42,698 nt of DNA from a virus: IMG/VR virus record IMGVR_UViG_3300042327_000420, positions 1 through 42,698 of that record; one strand, written 5' to 3'. The notes below the pieces were generated by a model. It made no database searches. It saw only the letters and a program-made list of their open reading frames with translations, and had not been told where the DNA came from. Shown piece by piece: positions 17,866-26,377 of the stretch; the stretch's first letter is position 1, and every line of letters starts with the position of its first letter. The position numbers and the translations under genes are program-made.

Positions 17866-18237
17866 GTGGCTACAACTTACACATGGGCTCTTAAATCAAT
17901 CAAGAAGGCCGACGCGCTTGACCTTGAAGGCGTTATTGTCCAGACAACTTGGACCTGCACAGGTACCGACGAAGATGGCAATGAAGGCGTATTCAATGGC
18001 GCAACACCATTCAATCCAGAGGAAGTCGACGCAGAAAACTTCACTGCATACGAAGATCTCACCGAAGCTCAGGTTCTTGGTTGGATTCAAAGCGTCGTTG
18101 TCGGCTCTTACAAAGAGCACGTCGACGGACAGATCGCAAAGCAGATTGCTGCCAAGAAGACTCCGGTTGAAGAAGTTAACGAAGGCGCGTTCCCTTGGTC
18201 GCCGCCTGTTGAAGAGCCTGAACAGCCAGTCACGTAA
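17866..18237 (+). CDS. Conserved small phage protein near tail genes
   Basis: A 123-residue protein opening with TYTWALKSIKKADALDLEG and containing NFTAYEDLTEAQVLGWIQS, which matches a family of small phage proteins of unknown role with a Tyr-Thr-Trp start and an LTEAQVxGW motif. The C-terminus is Pro/Glu-rich. Start GTG 17866 is preceded by AAGAGG. The 120-base gap before it has no gene and only weak hairpins. Often such genes follow tail fibre genes; function is not established. Confidence 0.7.
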   Translation: MATTYTWALKSIKKADALDLEGVIVQTTWTCTGTDEDGNEGVFNGATPFNPEEVDAENFTAYEDLTEAQVLGWIQSVVVGSYKEHVDGQIAKQIAAKKTPVEEVNEGAFPWSPPVEEPEQPVT

Positions 18238-18258
18238 TTAGTCACAGAGGAAACATAC

Positions 18259-18438
18259 ATGAGTGAAATGGAAAAGTTTAACGAAGAGAACAAGCAGGAA
18301 GGCATTGCCATCAATCTGACTGTTCAAGAAGTTAACATCGTTCTTGGGGCTCTTGCTGAGTTGCCGCATCGCGTGTCGGACGGACTTATCCGTAAGGTGT
18401 TCACGCAGGCCCAAGGGCAGGCTCCACAAGGGCAGTAA
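18259..18438 (+). CDS. Small conserved phage protein (59 aa)
   Basis: A 59-residue protein whose core, INLTVQEVNIVLGALAELP, then HRVSDGLIRKVFTQAQ, matches a short helical family common in phages, in which the LxxxEVNxxLxALxELP helix is conserved. The role is unknown to me. ATG 18259 has AGAGG at a proper distance. It stands between a small tail-region gene and the next tail gene, and a hairpin follows its stop. Confidence 0.68.
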   Translation: MSEMEKFNEENKQEGIAINLTVQEVNIVLGALAELPHRVSDGLIRKVFTQAQGQAPQGQ

Positions 18439-18449
18439 GTAAATAACAC

Positions 18450-18477
18450 ACCTCTCCATGTATGGAGTTGAGGAGGT
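18450..18477 (+). other. Intergenic hairpin before the tail tube gene
   Basis: CTCCA(TGTA)TGGAG forms a 5-bp stem-loop, and the flanking ACCT / AGGT can extend it with a bulge. The second arm includes GAGGAGG, a strong Shine-Dalgarno-like string, but it lies about 20 bases from the next ATG, too far for normal initiation. It could be an RNA-processing site or a weak regulatory fold; there is no U tract, so a terminator is unlikely. Confidence 0.4.
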
Positions 18478-18495
18478 AAGTAGATAGGCTGATAG

Positions 18496-20175
18496 ATGGC
18501 TAGTATCAAACTGCAGACATTTGGTGGCGTGTTGCCCCAAGTTTCCCCGCGACTTTTGCCGGAAACAGCGGCAACCATCGCTGAGAATGCACGCTTTGAT
18601 TCTGGCCGTCTCTCTGCTTGGCGTGCTCCTGTTGCTGGCGTCGATCACAACAACGCCTCCTTCGTTGTTCCAAACACCACTCGCACGATCTACAGGCATC
18701 GTGACCGGCAGGGCAATCCCTACTGGCTTGTGTGGACTACAGACGTCCACGCTGTCCCATCGCCAATTGCTGAAGATCCATACGACCGTCTGTACTGGAC
18801 GGGTCAGCAGTTCCCGCGCATGGCGATTGGTACGGAGATCACTGGATCTGTTGCGCCTACATATGAGCCTTCGGTAACTCGAAAGCTTGGTGTTCCTGCG
18901 CCTACGGATCAGCCTACGGTTTCAGTAACGACGGCGGTAACTGACACCACGATCACGGCACTGTCTCGCGCTTACGTATATACATGGGTGTCCGGTCTTG
19001 GTGAGGAGTCAGCTCCTTCTCCTGCGTCTCCTATCCTCGAGGTAAAGACGGGCGAGACTGTAACGATCACGATCACTGGCGCTGTTCCAGCCCACATCTA
19101 TAACACCGTCTCTAGGCCAGCCGTTCGTCGTATCTACAGGACCAACATCAACGGCGAGTTTCAGTTCGTTAAGGATATTGCGTACAACGCCACGTCAACG
19201 ACTGACGCAATCCTAGATGAGGATCTTGGGGAAATCATTCCATCGACAAACTGGGATGCGCCGCCTGACGAGAATGCTGGCGACCACCCTGACGGCCCTA
19301 TGGTTGGACTGACGTCGATGCCAAACGGCATCCTCGCCGGTTTCTCTGGCCGGTCCGTATTCTTCTCTGAAGCATTCCTTCCGCATGCATTCCCCAAGTC
19401 CTACTCATTAACTACCAAGTCTCGAGTCGTTGGCCTCGCCAGCATCAGCATCGGTCTAATGGTTATGACAACCGGCAAGCCTGTCCTGATGACTGGATCT
19501 TCACCGGCTGCGATGACGGCTACAGAGATCGACAACAACCAAGCGTGCGTCTCTGGTAGGTCCATAGCCGACATGGGCGAGGTTGCGCTGTACGCCTCTC
19601 CTGACGGGCTTGTGGCGGCGGGAGAGAGCGGCGTTAACCTAATCACCGAAGGCATCTTCACACGCGACCAGTGGCAGGCTCTGAACCCATCGAGCATTCA
19701 CGGCCACCACTACGAAGGCCGGTACATCTTCTTCTGGCAAAACGGAGCCCAGAGCGGCGGCTACGTCTTTGACGGTCGCGGTGAGTACCCACAGATCTCC
19801 ACCCTTAATTACTACGCCAAGGCTGGCTACAACGATCCTACAGACGATGCTCTGTATCTGGTGATCGAGACGGCTGGTGTCAGTACCGTTCGCAGGTTCG
19901 ATGCAGGTACGGCATCGCCGTATACATGGCAGTCCAAAGAGGTCCGGCTCGAGAAGCCTATCAATCCTTCATGCGCCATTGTTGACGCAGAGGCTTATCC
20001 GGTCACGTTCAATTTATACGCAGATGGCGTATTGAAGCACACGCAGTCCGTGACAAGCGGATCGATGTTCCGACTGCCGTCTGGTTATCTTTCAAAGGAA
20101 TTCCAGTTCCGCCTCACTGGTTCGAATGATGTGAACCAAGTGCTGATTGCGGAGTCGCCGGAGGAGTTCCAGTGA
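18496..20175 (+). CDS. Tail nozzle / tail tubular B-like protein
   Basis: A 559-residue protein beginning IKLQTFGGVLPQVSPRLLP and then ETAATIAENARFDSGRLSAW, the hallmark start of podovirus tail nozzle-like proteins, followed by beta-propeller-like repeats, an inserted beta domain (YVYTWVSGLGEESAPSPASP), and later blade-like units VFFSEAFLPHAFP, FTRDQWQALNP and YIFFWQNG. This family forms the distal tail tube in short-tailed phages such as T7 (gp12). It overlaps the next gene by GTGA. The assignment rests on the N-terminal pattern and gene order, not on an alignment. Confidence 0.75.
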   Translation: MASIKLQTFGGVLPQVSPRLLPETAATIAENARFDSGRLSAWRAPVAGVDHNNASFVVPNTTRTIYRHRDRQGNPYWLVWTTDVHAVPSPIAEDPYDRLYWTGQQFPRMAIGTEITGSVAPTYEPSVTRKLGVPAPTDQPTVSVTTAVTDTTITALSRAYVYTWVSGLGEESAPSPASPILEVKTGETVTITITGAVPAHIYNTVSRPAVRRIYRTNINGEFQFVKDIAYNATSTTDAILDEDLGEIIPSTNWDAPPDENAGDHPDGPMVGLTSMPNGILAGFSGRSVFFSEAFLPHAFPKSYSLTTKSRVVGLASISIGLMVMTTGKPVLMTGSSPAAMTATEIDNNQACVSGRSIADMGEVALYASPDGLVAAGESGVNLITEGIFTRDQWQALNPSSIHGHHYEGRYIFFWQNGAQSGGYVFDGRGEYPQISTLNYYAKAGYNDPTDDALYLVIETAGVSTVRRFDAGTASPYTWQSKEVRLEKPINPSCAIVDAEAYPVTFNLYADGVLKHTQSVTSGSMFRLPSGYLSKEFQFRLTGSNDVNQVLIAESPEEFQ

Positions 20176-23100
20176 GCTTACCTAAGACACCTATTAAAGG
20201 TGATCCAGAGACTAGGCGCTTTCTCGAGGCTGTCCGCCAGAAGATTGAGAACGTCGATGGCAAAGCCCTCACTATCTCTGACCTGCGCGGTGCTGGCTTC
20301 TTTGAGCGCAACGGCATTGATGTTGGTGGCGGCGGTACAGAAGTGCAAGCGCCAACTGTACCTACGAATCTCGAAGTAGACGGTGCGTTTGAAAACATCA
20401 TTATTACGTGGGACTACGAAGAGTATACGGGTCACAGTAACTCTCGCCTCTATCGCTCGACCACCAACGTCTTTGCCAACGCTGAAGTTCTGGCAAATGT
20501 AAACGCTCGCGTTTATGCAGACTTAGTAGGATCTGACAAAACCTACTACTACTGGGTCTCGAACGTAAATCTTAACGGTATAGAGTCAGCCACCAGTCAA
20601 ACGGCTGGCGTGATTGGGGAAACGCTACCCAATACTCAGTACCTGCTCGACACTCTTACAAACTCCATAGGCAACTCTCAGCTTAACGTGCAGCTTGGCA
20701 CGCGAATTAACACGATTGAGTCTACGCAGACCTCTATTCAAACGCAGATCGACGATCTTGAAACGGCATTTGGTAACTCAAGTTCTTCCGCTGATAACCT
20801 TGCTGCAGCGCAGGCGGCGGCAGAGGCGTCTATTTCGGCCAAGGTTGAATCCATTGGTGCGAAGGACATTGCCGTTCAGGCAAAGGTCGACGCCATCGCT
20901 GCAAAGGACGACGCTGTTGTTGCAAAGGATACTGCTCAAACTGCTGCTACTAACGCGAGTACATCCGCAGGCACGGCAGGCAGCGCAGCTACTACCGCAA
21001 CTACATCCGCCTCACAAGCCGCAACCAGCGCAGCTAACGCAGCCACCTCAGCAACTGCATCAAACACAGCAAAGACCGCAGCAGAAAGTGCGAACACCGC
21101 TGCACAAACAGCGTCGAGTGCGGCAGCAACGTCAGCTACCAATGCGTCAACCTTTGCCACCAACGCAGAAACCGCAGCCACCGCAGCGAACACATCGAAG
21201 GTAGCCGCAGAGTCCGCCAAGACAGACGCCCAAACCTCTGCAACAGCGGCGTCGACCAGCGCCAGCACAGCCACCACTGCAGCGACAAACTCATCTAGCG
21301 CAGCCACAGCGGCTGATACCGCTAAGGTGGCGGCAGAAGCAGCCAACGCGACCGCACAGACCGCAGCTAGCTCCTCAGCAACGAATGCGACACTAGCCCA
21401 AGGCTATGCCGACGATGCAGAAGCTGCGTCGTCTGTAGCTACTACCGCTTCACTCACTGCTGTCGCCTCAAAGGATGCAGCAGAAACAGCAAGTGGAAGC
21501 GCGGCAGCGTCTGCCACCGCTGCAGCTACCAGCGCGTCTTCGGCCACGGCATCTGCAACCAGCGCCACCAACTCTGCATCGGCTGCAAACTCTTCTAGGC
21601 TTACTGCGGAAACGGCTGCTGTAACTGCGACGACGTCCAAGGACGCTGCGGTCGTTGCTAAGGATGCTGCGGTAACCGCAAAGAATAGCGCTGAGGTAGC
21701 GAGTACTGCGGCTGTGTCGGCAAAGAACACCGCTGAGTCGGCTAGTGCGACTGCCGTAACATCAGCAACCACCGCCACAAACAGCGCGACATCTGCAGGC
21801 AACTCTGCCAGCGCAGCAGCGGGATCTGCGACCACAGCAACAACAAAGGCAACTGAGGCTAGTAACTCAGCCTCTTCGGCTAACGTATCGCGGGTGGCGG
21901 CGGAAAGTGCTCGAGATGCTTCGAACACGTCTGCGACTGCAGCGGCAACATCGGCATCACAAGCGGCAACGCATGCAGATGAGGCAGGCGACAGTGCATC
22001 AGCTTCGGCTAGCTCTGCGGTGGTGGCGACTTCGGCAAAGACTGACGCGCAGACGGCTGCAACAAACGCGGCCAACTCTGCAACCACCGCTCAGACATCC
22101 GCTAATGCGGCATCGACCTCAGCGTCTACTGCCTCGACCAAAGCGACAGAGGCTTCTCAGTCAGCATCTGCGGCCAGCGGATCTGCCTCAAGCGCTTCGA
22201 CCAGTGCGTCTGGTGCTCTTGCGTCTAGAAACCAAGCAGCTCAGTCGGCAACGGATGCGGCTGGCTTTGCGACAGCTTCAGCTCAAGACTACTCCGTCAT
22301 CAACGCACGCCTAAACAACTTTGGCGGAAGTGGGATATCGGTAGAGCAGAACGCCACTGCCACGGCTAGCACAGTCAACGGCCTGTCTGCTCAGTACACC
22401 GTCAAGATTGACAATAACGGGTACGTGTCTGGTTTTGGCTTGGCATCTACCGCGATCAACGGGACACCGGTTTCCGACTTTATCGTGAGGGCGGACAGGT
22501 TTGCGATCTCCAGCCCGTCCGGTCCAAGCATAGCGCCAAAGACACCCTTCATCGTTACAACAACGGCATCGGTAATAAACGGCGTCAATGTTCCGGCTGG
22601 TGTTTACATAGATACCGCAACGATTCAAAACGGATCGATAGCCAATGCGAAGATCGGCAACTTGGCGGTCGACAACGCCAAGATCGCTAACGGCGCTATC
22701 TCAAGCGCCAAGATCGGCGACGCTGAAATTGGCTCTGCCAAAATACAAGACGGTGCAATTGTAAACGCCAAGATTGGCTTTGCAGCCGTCGGCTCCGCCA
22801 ACATTCTTGATGCGTCAATCGTTAGCGCGAAGATAGGTACAGCCGCCGTTAATACATTAAAGATCGCTGGCAATGCAGTGACGCAGACCCTGATCTTTAC
22901 CGCGCCAGACATCTTTGTTTCAAACACGATTTCAAGTAGCGGTGGCGGTACAGAATATACTTACGTGTTTGTCGGCTACGGGAATGGCGACTACGAGGTG
23001 TACGTTGATCCGGATTACGGGTACGAGACATATTATTTTGTAGGTAGCGGACTTGGCAGCTACATCCTAACCACTACAACATCAGCTTCAACAGTCAGTG

Positions 23101-23468
23101 GTGGGTATCAGGTTGTAGAAACACCAGTTATTACCGTAGGGGATGCGGTTAGTGGTGCATTAATTATTGTGTTTTACGCAACGATTGATGCTGCGTCTGC
23201 AAAAGATGCTGGTCAGTTCATTATTCTACAAGTCAGCATCGATGGGGGTGCCTATCAGTCTGTCGTTCAGACCAAGGTTGGCGCTCGTACAAACAGTGGT
23301 GCAGACACGTACTTTGTTATGCCTGTTGCTGTTCCTTGGTCAGTCACATCTGCGCAGACAGTTCGCGTGCGCGTCTACACCGGCAATCGTCACATTACGA
23401 CTAACGGCGCAACCAACGCATCATACATGCGCAACATAAACCTAAGCTTGTTGGGAGCAAAGCGATGA
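20172..23468 (+). CDS. Lambda gpJ-like tail protein with long Ala-rich rod
   Basis: A 1098-residue protein of composite build. Residues 1-55 form a short N-terminal anchor; about 60-145 is a fibronectin III-like domain (TVPTNLEVDGAFENIIITW); about 209-705 is an alanine/serine/threonine-rich stretch of AATSA-type units predicted as a coiled coil. Residues 715-815 (QNATATASTVNGLSAQYTV, FIVRADRFAI) match the DUF1983-type region of lambda gpJ tail-tip proteins. Residues 820-900 are NAKIG-type decapeptide repeats, probably a beta-helix, and the rest is a C-terminal beta domain. Such gpJ pieces are usual in siphovirus tail tips; in a podovirus this probably acts as a second host-recognition fibre. 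GTG start at 20172. Confidence 0.75.
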   Translation: MSLPKTPIKGDPETRRFLEAVRQKIENVDGKALTISDLRGAGFFERNGIDVGGGGTEVQAPTVPTNLEVDGAFENIIITWDYEEYTGHSNSRLYRSTTNVFANAEVLANVNARVYADLVGSDKTYYYWVSNVNLNGIESATSQTAGVIGETLPNTQYLLDTLTNSIGNSQLNVQLGTRINTIESTQTSIQTQIDDLETAFGNSSSSADNLAAAQAAAEASISAKVESIGAKDIAVQAKVDAIAAKDDAVVAKDTAQTAATNASTSAGTAGSAATTATTSASQAATSAANAATSATASNTAKTAAESANTAAQTASSAAATSATNASTFATNAETAATAANTSKVAAESAKTDAQTSATAASTSASTATTAATNSSSAATAADTAKVAAEAANATAQTAASSSATNATLAQGYADDAEAASSVATTASLTAVASKDAAETASGSAAASATAAATSASSATASATSATNSASAANSSRLTAETAAVTATTSKDAAVVAKDAAVTAKNSAEVASTAAVSAKNTAESASATAVTSATTATNSATSAGNSASAAAGSATTATTKATEASNSASSANVSRVAAESARDASNTSATAAATSASQAATHADEAGDSASASASSAVVATSAKTDAQTAATNAANSATTAQTSANAASTSASTASTKATEASQSASAASGSASSASTSASGALASRNQAAQSATDAAGFATASAQDYSVINARLNNFGGSGISVEQNATATASTVNGLSAQYTVKIDNNGYVSGFGLASTAINGTPVSDFIVRADRFAISSPSGPSIAPKTPFIVTTTASVINGVNVPAGVYIDTATIQNGSIANAKIGNLAVDNAKIANGAISSAKIGDAEIGSAKIQDGAIVNAKIGFAAVGSANILDASIVSAKIGTAAVNTLKIAGNAVTQTLIFTAPDIFVSNTISSSGGGTEYTYVFVGYGNGDYEVYVDPDYGYETYYFVGSGLGSYILTTTTSASTVSGGYQVVETPVITVGDAVSGALIIVFYATIDAASAKDAGQFIILQVSIDGGAYQSVVQTKVGARTNSGADTYFVMPVAVPWSVTSAQTVRVRVYTGNRHITTNGATNASYMRNINLSLLGAKR

Positions 23469-23821
23469 AAACTTACGCCTTCAATGAAAGCGGTCGCTGC
23501 CTGTGGAAAGCAGATCTGCAGATTGACGCTGAAGATGTGACAACAGTCTATTCTGACTTCGATGCAGACCCTAATGCAATTTGGTACGACATTAAGCACA
23601 AGCGCATTGAACGCCGCCATTCGTTTCCCGTGCAAATCTCAACCAATAAGATTGAGAATATTCCTGTCGGCACTACCCTTACGATTGAGGGTGTTGAAGT
23701 CCTAGTCAATGATGGTGTATTCGAAATAGAAGTAGATATGCCGCAAACGGTTCACGTCTTGCTAGACAATCTGCGCTACTTGATGACGGAAGTAGAGGTG
23801 CCGTGTGAAGTACAAAATTAA
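23465..23821 (+). CDS. Tail fibre-associated protein of unknown function
   Basis: A 118-residue protein, acidic and beta-rich, with ADPNAIWYDIKHKRIERR and a C-terminal PQTVHVLLDNLRYL. No known family recognised. It overlaps the gpJ-like gene (ATGA) and the next small gene, so it is translated in a tightly coupled run. In related phages an equivalent small gene after the tip protein may be an assembly chaperone; this is inference. Confidence 0.6.
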   Translation: MKTYAFNESGRCLWKADLQIDAEDVTTVYSDFDADPNAIWYDIKHKRIERRHSFPVQISTNKIENIPVGTTLTIEGVEVLVNDGVFEIEVDMPQTVHVLLDNLRYLMTEVEVPCEVQN

Positions 23822-23960
23822 ACAGAATTACAGCGCACTTCGTGGCCGCGAGTACCCACCCATTGCTGAGCAGCTCGATGCATTGTGGAAGGGCGGGGAA
23901 GCTCTCGACAAAATGCGTGAGCAGGTCATGGCAGTGAAAGCCAAGTACCCCAAGAAATGA
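23805..23960 (+). CDS. Small YPPIAEQLDALWKG-type phage protein (51 aa)
   Basis: A 51-residue protein. The core YPPIAEQLDALWKGGEALD and the C-terminal VMAVKAKYPKK match a short family found in very many phages beside tail fibre or internal virion genes; function not known. It begins at GTG 23805, inside the end of the previous gene, and its stop overlaps the next start (ATGA), so it is fully embedded in a coupled operon. Confidence 0.7.
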   Translation: MKYKIKQNYSALRGREYPPIAEQLDALWKGGEALDKMREQVMAVKAKYPKK

Positions 23961-24355
23961 TGAACAGCATAGACGTCCGCGAATGCAGAGAATTCATTCT
24001 CACAGCTCTGCTCGAGGTGGCGGAAAAGACGGATGCTGAGTGGACGCCGGACGATATTTATAACGCGCTCTTGGCAGGAAAAGCATTTTTGTTTATGCAT
24101 TCTTTTGATAGTGAGAGTTTTGTTGTATTGAGCCAATACAAACATCCGTATCTGGACCGTACCGTACTTGTTGTTGACGTTGCGTACAGTAAAACGGGTA
24201 ATGCAATAGACCTGCACCAGCATGAGCTAGAAGAGCTAGCAAAAGCTGCGGAATCAGGCTATATCGAATTCTCTTCCCCGCGTGCGGGATTCAAGAGAGT
24301 AGCCGAAAAACATGGTTACCAGAATGTCTGCACGACGTATAGGAAGAAACTGTAA
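23957..24355 (+). CDS. Internal virion protein / GNAT-like protein (T7 gp13 position)
   Basis: A 132-residue alpha/beta protein. FILTALLEVAEKTDAEW opens a first helix; then LAGKAFLFMHSFD and SFVVLSQYKHPYLDRTVLVV form strands, followed by a helix and FKRVAEKHGYQNVCTTYRKK, a C-terminal strand. This layout is that of phage GNAT-like proteins that occupy the T7 gp13 (internal virion A) place in podoviruses. Acetyl-CoA motifs are not clearly conserved, so it may be structural only. Two adjacent ATGs (23957, 23960) are possible starts. Confidence 0.68.
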   Translation: MMNSIDVRECREFILTALLEVAEKTDAEWTPDDIYNALLAGKAFLFMHSFDSESFVVLSQYKHPYLDRTVLVVDVAYSKTGNAIDLHQHELEELAKAAESGYIEFSSPRAGFKRVAEKHGYQNVCTTYRKKL

Positions 24356-24975
24356 TGGGTAAGGGTCCAAAGAAACTAGACGAAACCGAAGAGCAAAGAG
24401 CTCTTGCCGAAATCGCTGCGCAGCGTTTCAATCGGTATAAGGAAGTCTTTGCTCCGCTCGAGGACCAGTATATTCAACAGGTCTTCGACGTTCGCGATCA
24501 GTCGAACTATGAGAACGCTGGCGGCATTGCTGCTGCGCAGTTCCAGAGAGAGTTCCAGACCGGTCAAGACAAGCTCTCCGATCAGATGTTCCAGCAGGGC
24601 GTCGATCCATCCTCTGGCGCATTCCAAGAAAATAGTGCAGCTCTGCGGCGTGCTCAAGCAGTTGGGCAGGGTCTTGGCGTATCTGGCGCAAAGGTCGCCA
24701 ACACAGATCGTTTCTATCAAGGCCTGCGTGGCGTGATGGCGATTGGTCAGGGTCAAGCATCTGATGCAATCGAAGGCATGGCTGGCATTGCTCGTCAGTC
24801 GCAGGAAAGAGCTAATGCCGCAGCAGCAAGCGCCTTCGACAAGAGCAGTGCAGTCCGCTCTGGTGTGTCGGCTGGTCTTGGTTATGCCGCTACACCATTT
24901 GTCGACAGCAAGCTGAAAAAACCACAAACGCCGCAGCCGACATTCAGCGGCGTCACAAATTCAACAGGCGGATAA
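24355..24975 (+). CDS. Internal virion protein (T7 gp14-like)
   Basis: A 206-residue helical protein. The segment RFNRYKEVFAPLEDQYIQQV followed by a Gln/Phe-rich helix, the Gly/Ala-rich stretch and a C-terminal GVSAGLGYAATPF that could insert into membranes are typical of T7 gp14-type ejection proteins that form part of the periplasmic channel for DNA entry. It overlaps the previous stop (TAATG). The next gene shares the same motif, so the two are likely paralogues. Confidence 0.75.
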   Translation: MGKGPKKLDETEEQRALAEIAAQRFNRYKEVFAPLEDQYIQQVFDVRDQSNYENAGGIAAAQFQREFQTGQDKLSDQMFQQGVDPSSGAFQENSAALRRAQAVGQGLGVSGAKVANTDRFYQGLRGVMAIGQGQASDAIEGMAGIARQSQERANAAAASAFDKSSAVRSGVSAGLGYAATPFVDSKLKKPQTPQPTFSGVTNSTGG

Positions 24976-24978
24976 CAG

Positions 24979-25713
24979 ATGAGCTTTTTTGACAACCTCG
25001 CATTCGTGTTGGGCGGTGACGCCGACATTACGCCAGAGTTTAGAAACGCATTCACCGAATACGACACTATGTCAAAGTCGGTAGCTCCTATGGGCGCAAC
25101 ACCACAGTCGGCTTTTGATGCTCCAGCCATCATGGACACTGCGCCTTCGGGCCAGTCAATCGTGCCGCAGAACTTTCGTGGCGGACTTTTTGGTGGTGGA
25201 GATTACTTCCCTACTTCTAATTTTACTGAAGCTAATCCAAACACAATCACTACCGGCGCTGGCGGTGGATTGTATGGAGGGAACGTAAGCTATAACCCGA
25301 CAAGCAGCGCATACGGAAACATCGACCCAGCAAACTACTTAATGGACAAGAAGAAGGGAGCGTCAAACCTAAGCGCTGCCGTTACGCGAGCTCAGTATCA
25401 GGATTATCTGAACCGCTTTGCTCCCGTCGAAAACTTTCTTGTTGGTCAAGTCGATGGTCGCAACACCAAGGATCTAGGCTTCGACGTCGCTCGAGCAAAC
25501 CAGTCAGTGATGAACGCAGGCACCAACATGCAGGGCCAGCAGGAGCGAGCAATGGGACGCTTTGGTCTTCAGTACAACGGGCCATCAATCGGAAGCTCGA
25601 ACGATATTACTGGCGGTCGAGTTGCCGCAATGAACCAAGCCCGTATGGCAGATGAAGAGCGTGCTCTTTCACTTATGTCTGGCTCAGGGCAAACCGCAGC
25701 AGGAGGTCGATAA
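24979..25713 (+). CDS. Internal virion protein, paralogue of the preceding gene
   Basis: A 244-residue protein with a Gly/Ser/Asn-rich first half (FRGGLFGGGDYFPTS, TTGAGGGLYGGN) and a helical second half (residues 140-235). The segment YQDYLNRFAPVENFLVGQV aligns with the FNRYKEVFAPLEDQYIQQV of the previous gene (shared Tyr, FAP, Glu and QV positions), and both continue into helices with a FxxGxxPSxG turn. I infer a tandem duplication of an ejection protein. It overlaps the next gene by 1 base (TAATG). Confidence 0.65.
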   Translation: MSFFDNLAFVLGGDADITPEFRNAFTEYDTMSKSVAPMGATPQSAFDAPAIMDTAPSGQSIVPQNFRGGLFGGGDYFPTSNFTEANPNTITTGAGGGLYGGNVSYNPTSSAYGNIDPANYLMDKKKGASNLSAAVTRAQYQDYLNRFAPVENFLVGQVDGRNTKDLGFDVARANQSVMNAGTNMQGQQERAMGRFGLQYNGPSIGSSNDITGGRVAAMNQARMADEERALSLMSGSGQTAAGGR

Positions 25714-26366
25714 TGGCTGGTCTTATTGGCGTAGGCCGTAACACTCTTGGTCAAGCGTCTGTTGGTTTCCAGCAGAGCGCGGGTCTCGAAGCAAATCGTA
25801 ATGCCGCACAGCAGCAGCTTAATGCAGCTCGTGCTGCACAGCGCTCAAGCATGGTAGCTACTGGCGCAGGCCTTGGTGGTTCCATTGGTGTGAACAACTA
25901 CATGGCGGCGAAGGCTGCTGCAGCCAAGGCAGGCACTGGGGCAGCAACTACGGCTGCGCCTCCAGTAGCTGTTTTGTCTGCGCCTGCTGATCTCGCAACA
26001 AGTGTAGGTACGCAGCTTGGATCAGTTCCGATACCAGTATCCGAAATTACCGGAACAGGAATAAATTCATTAGCTTCAACCGCACCCGAATTACTGCTGG
26101 CAGAAGCTACGTCGACAGCCGTTCCCACAGTTGCTCTAGAAGCCGCCGTTCCCGCTGCTGGTGAACTTGCCGGAACTCTTGGTGCAATTACAGCGCCAAC
26201 ATCAGGCATTGCTGCAGGCACTACCGCAGCAACAACCGCAGGTACTAGCGCTGTTGCTGGCGGAGCATCAACCGGCGCACTAGCTGGTATTGGCGCAATC
26301 GCAACACCTCTTCTTATTGGTGCAGGCGCAGCACTTCTTCTCGACTCCCTGTTTGATATCTTTTAA
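25713..26366 (+). CDS. Ala/Gly-rich internal virion protein
   Basis: A 217-residue protein. Residues 1-50 are helical (Gln/Ala/Asn-rich); the rest is extremely Ala, Thr and Gly-rich with glycine-zipper patterns, for instance AGTTAATTAGTSAVAGG. It ends in a hydrophobic segment (IGAIATPLLIGAGAALLLDS). This suggests a membrane-associated ejection protein, working with the other internal proteins to open a channel. No named family recognised with certainty. Confidence 0.65.
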   Translation: MAGLIGVGRNTLGQASVGFQQSAGLEANRNAAQQQLNAARAAQRSSMVATGAGLGGSIGVNNYMAAKAAAAKAGTGAATTAAPPVAVLSAPADLATSVGTQLGSVPIPVSEITGTGINSLASTAPELLLAEATSTAVPTVALEAAVPAAGELAGTLGAITAPTSGIAAGTTAATTAGTSAVAGGASTGALAGIGAIATPLLIGAGAALLLDSLFDIF

Positions 26367-26377
26367 GGCTTTTAGTT

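Noticed and set aside
21404-22087. Long minus-strand open frame (227 aa, Ala/Val-rich), and a similar one at 20936-21346
   Set aside because: It mirrors the alanine-repeat region of the fibre gene; biased codons keep the opposite strand open. Product is low-complexity.
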